Position numbers and translations under genes: made by a program. DNA of 64,000 nt from Lepturacanthus savala. Lineage: Eukaryota; Chordata; Actinopteri; Scombriformes; Trichiuridae. Every line of letters begins with the position of its first letter. The stretch's first letter is position 1. The stretch lies in NCBI GenBank assembly GCA_030544235.1, contig CM060466.1:6279092-6343091 (forward strand). Reading direction: 5' to 3'. Below are positions 31,382 through 43,300 of the stretch, piece by piece. Under the pieces are notes generated by a model, which saw only the letters and a list, made by a program, of their open reading frames with translations, ran no database searches and was not told the DNA's origin.

Positions 31382-34300
31382 GGTCTTTAGTCTTGCTGTC
31401 TCTCTCTCTGACGTAGGTGGTGACGATTCTCTCAGTTTCTTCTCTCAGACGTGGGTATGATGCAAGCTGTAGATGTAGACACACACACACACACACACAC
31501 ACACGCTGCTGCAGGCACCGTGATTGTAGGATACACACCCATGCAGGCCTACAAAAACCCTCTAAACACACTACACCTACAGTAAACTACACCCAAAGGC
31601 TGACAGCAAATATACAAAATAAACACAAATGTGAGGCGAGACATTTCAGAGAGTGAGATGATCGAGGAGGCATGCGTCAACGACTTCCCCATCAGCTTTG
31701 AAATTTCTTTTCAAACGTTCATTTTCAGCACAGCGCTGAGGAAGATGCCAAATAAAAACAGTTTGGTCACAAGCTGATGGTGAGTCCCAACAAATCAAGG
31801 AGGGAAAAAAAAAAGACCAGAAAAGAGAGGGAAGCCAGGGAAAGGTCTGGTGAGGTGTGTTATAGGTGTCAAAGGTGCAGAAACTGGTGTATTACAGGGA
31901 AAACAAAAACAAAAAACATCAAAATCTCTGTTGACAGGACAGGGTGACAAACAGCCCTGGTTGTGCCATTTTTAGTGTGAGTGGGGAGGGAAATTTTACA
32001 AGTGAGGGGGTGTTAAATCACTGAGGGGGGGTCTGGGATCAGAATGGGTCTCTTCGATTTGTCATTAAAGGGGGAATCACAGGGTGAGGTGGGTGGGGCG
32101 GGTGCTGGGTGAAGCCTTCAAGCAGTGGTGAGGAGTTATGATTAAAAACACTAGACAGCGACACGTTAGTTATTTTATCTCTTATGTCTCTCTTACTTTC
32201 TCTGACTGCCTCATATCACTTTTTCTTGATTTTGACTTTCTTCCCTTCACTTTATTATCGTCTATCTGTATCATCACTTTTATTCTGTGATCTGTCTCTC
32301 CTGTTTACCTTTTCAGTGCACTTCCTGATCAGGGTGACAAGCTCTGTGACGACGAGGTCAACGCATTTCAGACAGGGGTCTTTCAGCTTAATGACCTGCT
32401 TTTTCACTATAGCCTCAAACGCCAAGTCTGGGGTGAACAGTCCTGTCCTGTGGTGAGGCAGCACGGGAGTCAGAGGTGTAATGTCGAGTGAAAAGGTGAG
32501 GCGGTGTAGCACGGGCCATAGTGAGGAGGAGGAGGAGGAGGAGGAGGAAAAGAAAAAGGGGGGATGGTGGTAGAAAAATGAAAGCCCAAGTTGGAAAGGA
32601 GATTGCGAGAGTGAGAGAAAAAACAGTTTCAAGAAAGAAAAGACAAAAAAAAACCATTGAGTTAGTTCTACTTCATGTTCAGAACCAAAACAAGCTGCAG
32701 GTTCTCCAAAAGTCTTCTTATTTATTTCTTTATGTGTCAACGTTAATACATTTCAGATCCTTCACATAACTGCCAGTATAACAATTAAAAATACTCAATA
32801 TGGAAATCTATCTCTACATTATAACGTTGATAATATTGCTGCAGCTGTTCGATGGGAAACCAATTTTTTTAGAGTATACACTTCTGGAGTGTAGCCCAGT
32901 AGTACCTCAGAGAGTCACCAGATAAATTTGAGGCGTCTTGAGGTGATCAACAGGGGTAAGAAGGCAAGAATAAAAACAAAGTTCTGTTAAAAATCTATTT
33001 ATATTTTGGCCTTTTATGTGAAATACCTGATTGTATTGAAATCAAACCATCTGGGGGGAAAAATCACTTTTTTTTTTTCCTTTCTTTCTTTTAGGGTTTA
33101 CAAGCCAAAACAGGTTTACACTAATTTTCAGACTATAAGGCGCACCCCATTATAAAGCACAATATATCTATTTTATAGGTCTATTTTGGTATAATGGATT
33201 ATATTGCATTAAACAAAAAAGTCACATAAATCAAACTTCATTTAACTCACTCCCAATAACAATGACAATTTTGTCCTGTAACTGTGTCATCTTTACTTGC
33301 CGGAGGTCATCTTCTTGCTTCCTCCACTTCCGTACCATTGATTAATTAAATGTAGAATTTGAATATTGTAGCTGCACTATTCCCATCTTCTACTGTGCGA
33401 CTGATAGCCGTAAGTATGAAATCTGCTTTGTATACATGTCTCTTAACAGGTGCCACTTTGGGGTCCTTATACACACTCTGTACCACATTAACATTAATTG
33501 TGCTTACTGAATTAATACAAAATTATTTAATTTTGAGAAAATTAAAGGAATTTAAGTGTGCCCTATAGTCCAAAAAATATGGTGATCTTCTTTAATAAAA
33601 AAATACATTTCCCACAGAAATGTAGTAGAGAAGAAATAAAACATCTCATTATTATGCTTGAGTGAATATACTTACTTTAACCACCACTGGTCTAGACTGA
33701 CAGCCAGCCCACAGTTTTTTTTAGCTTAAAATCAAGCCTGCAGCTTGTTTTTGTAATGAACCTGCATGGGGACGTGTAACAGCCCGTCTGTTTCTGACTA
33801 CACAGCCTCTCAGAGACACCACTTCAGTGCACTGCGGCACAGCCAAGATATGCACAAATACCCACTGACATGAAGTCACACTGTAGAGATAAACCCTTCA
33901 ATTGAATTCATGCACTTTATTTTTCAATCCACGGCCAAAATAATGCCCAAATGGACATAGCTATGAACTAAAGTAAATCAGCTGGTTTATAAAAAATGGT
34001 TTGTACAAAAAGTGGCCCCGGGCAGCGCTAAAGTCGGCCGATCTCTGTGGTGTGTGTGTATGGGTGCAGCAGCCGGGCAGGGGACCATGCAGTGGTACCT
34101 TATTGGTGCACTGTCTGACTGTGTTGATGAGCTCCTGGATGACCATGTCGATGCATTTCAGACAGGGCTCTTTCAGCTTAATGATCTGCTTTTTCACTAT
34201 GGCCTCAAACGCCAAGTCTGGGGTGAACAGGCCTGTCCTGAAGGCACATAGACAAGACAGACATGGAGACACGGAGCAGGAGGGGGGGGGGGAGACACAG

Positions 34301-37300
34301 ACACACGTGAAGGAGGGTGAGACAGGCACACAGGCTAGAGCTGAACGGTTTATTGCATTTGTGATTATATCAAGATACGATAAAACGCCATTTTTCCAGT
34401 TTTTAATCTGGTTTTCTGGCTCGATGGAACAGTTGGACACAGCTGAGACTTTAGCATGGATGTATTATAAGACCTGGATAGGGTGCATTCTCTGAGCAGC
34501 ACGCTGATTTTATTTCCCCCAGTGGCCACTCGTGGTACTGCAACAATTGAATCCCATGCGACCCAAAAAGCATTTCTTCCATAGACCACAATAGTAAAAG
34601 AAGCTTGTAAACCTGTTGACAGGACACCCCCAACCATAACCCTGTTAATCACTAATCTTTGTATTCTATATTTTTAAGTCATGGACTTTTTAATTCATCA
34701 CAAACCGAGAAAAGATCTGGAAAAGTTTCTTTTCCCAGTGTGAAATCAGAGCTGTGTCTCGGGAGTATTGACATTTCTGTTTTTTAATTTATTTATTTTT
34801 CTCAGAACGGTTATTAATGTGGTTGGCAAAGTGAATTAAACCACTCAAAGGTGAGTTTTTTCTCATTGCCCCAGAGCATCATGGGAGGTGACTCAACTTA
34901 TCAGTCTCTGGGTCGCATAACAAGGAAGTAAACTCAGAAGGAATTTTTTAAGCATCTGTGCCAGGCAGGCAACTTGTATTGAAATGAACAGCGGCCATTT
35001 TTCAGTCTGGTATCCAGTTCTTATAATACATTCATGGACTTAGGTCTTGACGTGGAGCAGCGTGTCAGTGGTTTTGGAACTCCTTGAACACCAATGCACC
35101 AGACAAGCCAAATTCCCCAAGACAGGGATCACAGGCAGATGTTTCTGTAATGAGCAGCTAAATAAAAGTCATTTATTTCAAGTCATACATTGTTTAATTT
35201 AATTCTAACGAATAGGCCCAGCCTATGGGAAAGAACATTTTACACTAAATGTATCTAATATTATGTTGATCATACTTAAATCATTCAATATGGTTTGTTT
35301 GGGGAAAAAAGATAAATACATTTTAAAATCGCATATTAAATCGCAGTTGCAATATTATGGGGAAAAAAGTCACAATTATATTATTTTCCAAATCGTTCAG
35401 CCCTAATACTGAGAGGGAAGACATGGGTAGAAAGACACTGAGGGAAGACCAAATGAGTAATGGAAAATCCAACTGGAGGAAATGGAGTGGATGACAGTCC
35501 GACTGGACAACTACAACCACATAAACACCGGTCACAGATAAAAGCAAACAAAGGCAGTAAAATGCCAGACAGAGGAGACAGCACGTTTAACAGAGACATG
35601 AAAAACAGACGCTGTTGATCTTTTTAGAGCCGAGTGGATACAAACAAACAAACAAACAGGGGAAACAGCTGACAGACAGACAAACAATCATGAAGACGAA
35701 CAGCAGCTACAGTCAACGCGTTTACAGGATCAACTTGCCTGACTCCGTGGATGTTCTTGATGGCGTAACTGATCTCTCTCCTCAGCTCCTTCTCATCAAA
35801 CTCCATCTGAAGGAAATAAGGAAAAATCAAACAAGAGCAAGGGATAATATTTTATATTTATAGATATATAGGTATGGTTAAGGCCAAAAAAAAACATCTT
35901 AAGACTATAGGGGTTTACAACAAACAAAAGGTAGCTCACTGCATGTAAAACAGAAATCGAGTAAACGGATTAGAAAAACGTGAAATATGTTGGAAAAGAG
36001 AGTTTTGTTGGAAAAACCTTATTAGGTTTTTCACCGCTCCAGCTCAAAAAAACACATATGGATTCATCTAAATGCTGGAGACAGTGTGGAAGCCTTGAGG
36101 CAAATCATTTTCACATATTATGGTCTTGTTCATTATTGTTCCCTTCCTGGCAGGAGGTCAATAACATTTTGGAAAAAAAAGGACTTGAGACACACATTAC
36201 TTTTGAGTTTGTTCTACCATCTCCTCTAATGACAAATACTTGCTGCTGAAAAGGGCTGAAAAGTGCTGCTTCTAGAAAAGCCATATTAAGGACGTGGCTA
36301 AAACTAGGAGAAGATGCTGCTGTGAGATTAGCAGGATTTGTTTTTGAGAAGACGGGGGGAAAATGGATTAAATATGTCACACCAGTTCGACCATCGTTTA
36401 TCTAATGTCTGGTTTTATATCCAATTTCCTGTTCCTTTTTTATTTCATTATTTTCTTTTTAACCCTTTTGTATCAGTTTTTTTTTCTTGTAGTTGGCAGA
36501 TATGCACCCCAATATTACTGTTCTATGAACTGTTTAATTCTCAATTATGTATTTTATAAATGTAAAAAGGAAAAAAAAACTCCATCTGAAAGAAAGATGA
36601 GTTGATGAATGGTGTTATGTTCATGGTATTTATTCCTAGCTTCTTTATAAAAACATCTAACATGAGTATAATATGGGCTGTTTTCATGGATCCCAGCAAA
36701 AGTAACAATCAACTACTATCTTATTGCCTAATACAGAAATAGACGTGATATCATCGGTCACCTTCACCAGCTCGAAGGGGAAGCGCTCATGAAAGATGCG
36801 GTTGATCTTTGCACCTCCAGACAAGTTGGAGGTGTCCACCTGATCCCCAGACCCCTCGATGCACTTCTCAAAATCCACGCCAAACTGCTGCACCATCCTG
36901 CAGATTGTACAAGGTAATGTCTTAACTTCTTGAATTAATGTGATAGGCGTGTGTGTGTGTGTGTGTACTGACTGAAGCAAGGCCTTGGTTTTACGTGTGG
37001 GGTCATCAGGGCGGAAGTTCTTGTACTCCTCCACCTCCTTCTCCAGTGATAACAGCTGGCTTTGCAGCTTGCTGCGTAACCCTGGCAACGTGTCCCGGAT
37101 GTGGTTGGTGAGTTGCTGTAAAGAAGCAAAAATACTCAAAGTTATAAAATAAGTAAGCCAAGTATTATTTTTATTGTAAATAGCAAAAAATGCTGAGGAA
37201 GTCTGTGATTTTATTTTTTTTTCCAATGTTCTTCCTCGGTATAAAGATTATTTTCAATGTGAAGAAGAATCAATTCCGGATATTTAACTACAACATGCAC

Positions 37301-40300
37301 ACACATAATTCCAATGAATTGGAGCCAAGCTGCGAAGCTATATATATTATTATATGGGTTTCTTATTTTTCCACATCTTTCTTCCGTAGTTCTCCACTTC
37401 TTTTGAATCTTTTGAATAATGCACCAATTTTCAAGCTCTGAAAAATCGCTGAAATCATTGAAGAAGCTGAGTTCAACACACCAAATGATGTTATTTTGCG
37501 CCGAGATAGATTTTCTCTCATTTTGGATTTTATCCAAAATACATCTGTTTTCTCAGGTCACAGATTTTGTCAGATTGACATCAGACTTTTCACACATCAT
37601 CTTCAGCCCAAGACTCATTATCGCATTACTTTTTGCTTTCAGAATTAAAACTGTCTTAATAGCCAATTGAAATTCGTGGTGAATCTGCCAATCAGGGACT
37701 GAGCAACACTTTCATGTACCAAAACCACACTTGGTACTTCAGACCCAAACAGGAGGATACTCAAGAAATCTGGTGTCCTTTGAATTTTCAATGCCTGATT
37801 ATACTGTGGGTTGTCACATTGACGGTCCTTGCTCATTTTTAAGGTCAGCATAAATATTCAGCCGCCATATTGAATTATATCAAAATCAGTACATTTATTC
37901 CACTGACTGCATATTTTGGCCACCAAACTTGACACAGATGATGTTTATATCCTGACAGATGTAATGATGTGACTTTATTGCCATCACAGCTAATTGAATT
38001 TGAAGCCAGCAAACAGGAAGTGGCCTTATATCTCAGCCAAACGTTGTGTATTGACTTGAAAACTTTCATGACTGCTTTAGAACAACTCTATGACATAACT
38101 ACATCCCGTTGCCATGGCAACTTTGTTCAGTTTTTCTGCTTGGCGCCTCATTGCTGCTTGCAGCTATATTTAATGTAATTAAGCTGCTAAGACAGCATTG
38201 TAACACACTTATTGCACAACTATTCCCGAGAGAATATTTCCATCTTTTCAACTTCATAAACATTTATTGTGGGTCCTTGTGATTATTGCCACATAGAGTG
38301 GTTGTAAAATCAACACGATGTGTGTTAATGATTCTATTGTATTTGTGTGTATGTATGGCCAGGTGTGTGTCGCACCTGATTGAGCGTCTTCTGCAGGTGT
38401 GGCGTCCCCATGCGTTCTGCCATGTGTCTGTATGCAGGATGGGACAGGAAGAACTTCCTCTCAGCAGCCAAAGCCGCTTGGATGTCTTTCTTCCCATCAA
38501 TGTCCTTTTGACTGCGATTCACCACCCCGATGTAGCCTGAAGAAAAACACAGACAATGCACCCGAGAAGTCTTTCATGGGCAAACAGACACACGTTCTTG
38601 ACCCCTGACCCAAATTAAGATGCGTTTCACTCTCAGAAAATGAGAATGGAGGCAAAAAGCAGTGCATTACCTAAATGTTAACTTGTCCAATTACTTTCCA
38701 CCCTATAAAACAGCACTGCATGCGTGTGTGTGTGTGTGTGTGTGTGGTCTCACCCCTGCGGAGAGGCAGGAGTTTGTTTTCCAGGATGTCCCGTGCGTCC
38801 GTCCCCTCGTCCATCAGGTCCAGCTTGGTGATCACACCGATGGTGCGCAGACCTGAAAACAAAGGTGCCATTGTATCAAGATCTAATATTTATTTATATA
38901 TGCAACAGCGTTTTGAGGATTTACACAGATCTTTAGGCAATTAAATGCGATCAGTCAATGGAACAGTGTTTTAGTCTAAAAACCTAATTTATATACAGGA
39001 CACATTGCTTAAAAGATGTAGACCGAGAGTCTACAGCAACGCTAGCAGGTGTGAGAGGTTGCACTTATGCATAGTGGAGCTTTGAGCTAAAAAACAAACA
39101 TCCTTACTATGCTTGTTTCTATCTACTTGTCACACAAACATGGAAATAATTAGACATTGTGAGGATTCAGAAACATTAAAAAAACACAAGAAGTTATGAC
39201 ATGTAAAATTAAGAAACAAATATTTAAGATTCTGCACTGTTTCTAGGTCAGTAATCAAATTTGAGCGAATTTGTGGCATTGACCAATTTAACTCCTTTGG
39301 ACTAATCAGATTTCCATGAGTTGTAAGCTTTCTATTGAAGCGTTCAGATGACACTCAGGTGGATTTAATCTTCTCATCAGACGCTCAACTTGCAGCCAGT
39401 GTTCATCTGGTATACATACGTGTATGTCTGTGGCTTAATTTTCTCGCAGATATTTGCTTACTAAGTGGCATCAGAACTAAGTGAAATTGTCCAAAGTCAA
39501 TTTGTTATTCTAGGCAAAGAGGGGCTTTCTCAGCGTTGAATTGTAGCTCGACACTTGGTTTCTGTGCATTATGCTCTAGAAAGCTTTGCAGAAACTGGAC
39601 CAGCTGTGTGGAAATCACGATCAGGCAAAGCAAAAGTGATCACACCATCAGAGGATCAATACATACTGCTTATAGATCAATGCATCAAGCTTAGTTCAAA
39701 GCAGAGATAGAGATAGAAAAGCAACTTCATTACAGATACAGAATTAGCCAAATAAAGAACACAAGGTTCCAATCAGCAAAACTACTATGAAAAGAAAACT
39801 GGTCTCAAAGGACAAGTAGCAGATTCTAAACCACTTCTCAGGAGGGGAAATGAAGCCAAACGCTTGTGGTGGGAAAGAAATACCAATGTTTCACAGTGGA
39901 TGACTGAAATTATGAATTCAGTATAGTGTGGACTGCAGCCATTTTTATTGCTGCTAAAGGGGGGAAAAATTAAGTTTGCTGATCACCATCATCTTTGGTG
40001 GTGCTAAGCCCAGGATACAGTGATGATGTCTTTGCAAATGCGTGTTGGTGGGAAGTTGTTTGAGTCCTGACATTAAAATGGCTAAATCCCTGCACAAGCA
40101 AATGCCACATGAAATAGTAAAAGATGTATGTTGACTATGTTATAGGACTTTTACTGATTTAAAAAAAGACAAACACAACTTAGTGATTCACATTGGGATG
40201 ACAACACGCAGACAGAGGAATATTTGCCCAATGGTAGGCTTATACCAACATTCCACATCTGCTGGGCCAGACTGCTGTTGCACCAATAACGATGGTGAAA

Positions 40301-43300
40301 CACACCATGTGTAATATTCCGATTATACAACAGTTACCAACAAAATAAAAGATATAATTAAAATGTTGTCACACTGCAAAAAAAAGGACCAAACACTATG
40401 TATGACGCCACTAGTTTAAAGCATATCATAATTATAGAAAATAGCAGCAAATTACCTTCCTGCTAAAATGTACAATGTGATAAAGGGTCATAAAGCTGCT
40501 TCATTCAGTTGTTTTTATGAACCTTTGTCACAGGCTTTTACCATGAAAAGGTTAATAACATCATCTAGATTAAAAGAAAGAGGTCCAAGGTAGAGATAAT
40601 TAAATGTAATTACATTTAAGGTATTCTTATTTAACACATACAGCTGCCAGGAAGGCTTTTAATAATGTAACTGCTAATTATTGTGACTCCTCTACAGAGG
40701 TAAAAAATTATTAGCAAAGGTAATTACATTGGTATTAAATTAGAGCACAAAATGGCTATATTTATGGAAAGTAGTGCAGTGCCAGTAGGAAGTAAGTATT
40801 CCTATAGAAAAGTGGAAGCTTAAGTAGAATTTTCCTGTTTGGCCAAATGAGGTGAAGTGATGGCACTTGAAAGCAGATGAGAACAGCATGGTGAAACCGG
40901 AGAAATGCTACTAACAGATGACAGTATGATAATATAGAGACATCCACATACACACAGTGAGCCAGGCTACAATTTATGTTGAAAGAAAAGATCTTAATCT
41001 ACATATGAGCTTTATAAATTGTGTTGATAGGCCAAGTAAAACCGGACTTATAATAGATCTTACTTTGTATTTTTTCCTGTATTCTTTTGTCACATTGGAT
41101 GCATGATCGGTGCAGGAAGGAATGGGACAACCAAGCTTTGAATTGTATGAGGAGGAGTGCTGTGATATGGAGCTTTACACTGTAACAGAGTGCTGCTGCA
41201 GATAAATACCATATTTCATATTTAGCTACTAAACTAAAAGGTAAAATTGGGCTTTTGATTTAGGAATAAATCTTGCTTCTCACATGGGGCCAGGACACAC
41301 CTAGTGTCATCAATCTCTCTTCCATTGCTTGTTTATGGTGATGTGTGCACCAGTCACAGGTTTATGTTCTTTAGATATTGTTTATGATTGTGCACTGCAG
41401 TTGTTCACTGGATGCAAGAATCTCACCATCATTCCACTTTGTACAAAAACGGTGAATGGTCATCCTTGTTTGTCCGGAGACTTACTCATTGGTTGACTTT
41501 TTCCTAAACTGATATCTTTTTTTAATATCTGTCAAACAAAAATGAATGCACAAACTATATCTGAAAGCTGAGGTTGATCCGACAAACAGTCAGAGACACA
41601 CAGACACTGCATGCTTTACAGACAGATATCGGGAAAAGCTATACTATATATTACCATGATCATATAGTCCTGTAGAAACACAAAGAAACACAATAGACGT
41701 TTCTCTTACCCTGAGGGTCCACCTCCTTCGCAATCTTGAGGGCGTCTGAGTTGGCCAAATCGGTGTTGGCCGGAGTAACGGCCAGGACCAGGCAGCTCTC
41801 CTTGGTGATGAACTGCAGCAGCATGTCTCTGATCTGGTGCTCGATGTCCACGGGCTGGTCGCCCACCGCCACTTTGGTCATCCCCGGCAGGTCGATCAGG
41901 GTCAGGTTCATCACTGAGAGATGCCGGCGGGGGGAGGATGGAAGGAATCAGTCGGGCAGAGGTGTTAAAATAAAAAATCTGCATCCCTGAATGCATAGTA
42001 GTATAACATCTCTCAAAAGCCACAGGTTTAGGTGCTAGTTGTGGCTGCTAGCAGCCGAAGCCAAAACAACAAACTCTCGTAAGAAAAGTTCTTGTGCTCT
42101 GTTGCTCCCTTTTCTTATTTCTGACTAGAACCACTCAACAAGCTAGCTGCAGCGTTTTACACTACCTTTCAATAGTTTGGGGTCGCCCAGACAAGTTAGT
42201 GTATTCCAGGAAAAGTCACCCTTTAGTTTACCGCCATTAATTGGAAAAATTAATAGAACGTTTTATTACATTTATTCCTTCTAGCACAATGAGCAAACAC
42301 ATTGTACCATTAGAATAATGGAGTGATAGTTGCTGGAAATAGGCCTCTATACACCTATGTAGATATTGCACCTAAAAAACAGACTTTTGCAGCTAGAATA
42401 GTCATTTACCACATTAGCAATGTATAAAGTGTAGTTCTGATTAGTTAAAAAGTTATCTTCATTGAAAAAAGCAGTGCTTTTCCTTCAAAAATAAGGAAAT
42501 TACTAAGTGAGCCCAAACTTTTGAACAGTAGTGTATCTCCAAGGCATGTTCACAGATCCTCAGGAAATCCCAGCACTCTCACCTAATATAACATAACAGA
42601 ATCTAGGCCTAAACTCATTTGTTTATAAACAAACACAAACTTTAACAGCTCCTATCACATTGCCGCCGCCACCCAGCACCACCTTGCCTAACAAATTTTC
42701 TGAGGGAAATACTTTAGTGTTACCGTGAGGGGAGTAGACACGGAGGTTGATGGGGATGGGGGAGATGCCCTTGTTGGATCCCGTGAGCCGGTCGGTCTCC
42801 GCTTCGATTTCCATACGGACCTCCTCAAAGTCCACAAACTTGCGGCCTTTACAGTGCAGGAACTCTGCATACTCTACATGGACATAAAGAGTTAGACCGA
42901 TCGGCGACTGATTGATAAGAGATGAATTTAGAGACCGATACGATGATGTAGGGGACAGAAAGGAGAAAATGACACAAGGAGTGACAGAGCAGGAACTTTG
43001 AAGAATTAAAAACATGTATCATGTGTTCATATATGTCCATATTGATGCATGTACTGTACAACTTGCCTGCATTGCTGTTGACCAGCTGCAGGATAAGAGG
43101 CCGACGGGTGACGATGCCAGATCCCCTGGGTAGAAAGTCCCTGAGGGAGAGCGAGAGATGAAATTTAACACACGCAAGTGATAGGAACTGGATACAGGTA
43201 CATCGACACGAGCCAAAACAATATGCCGAATCGCATTTTGAAGTGAGAACATGCAATATTCTGCTGCACAATGCCCCAGCAAGTCTATATTCACATAACT

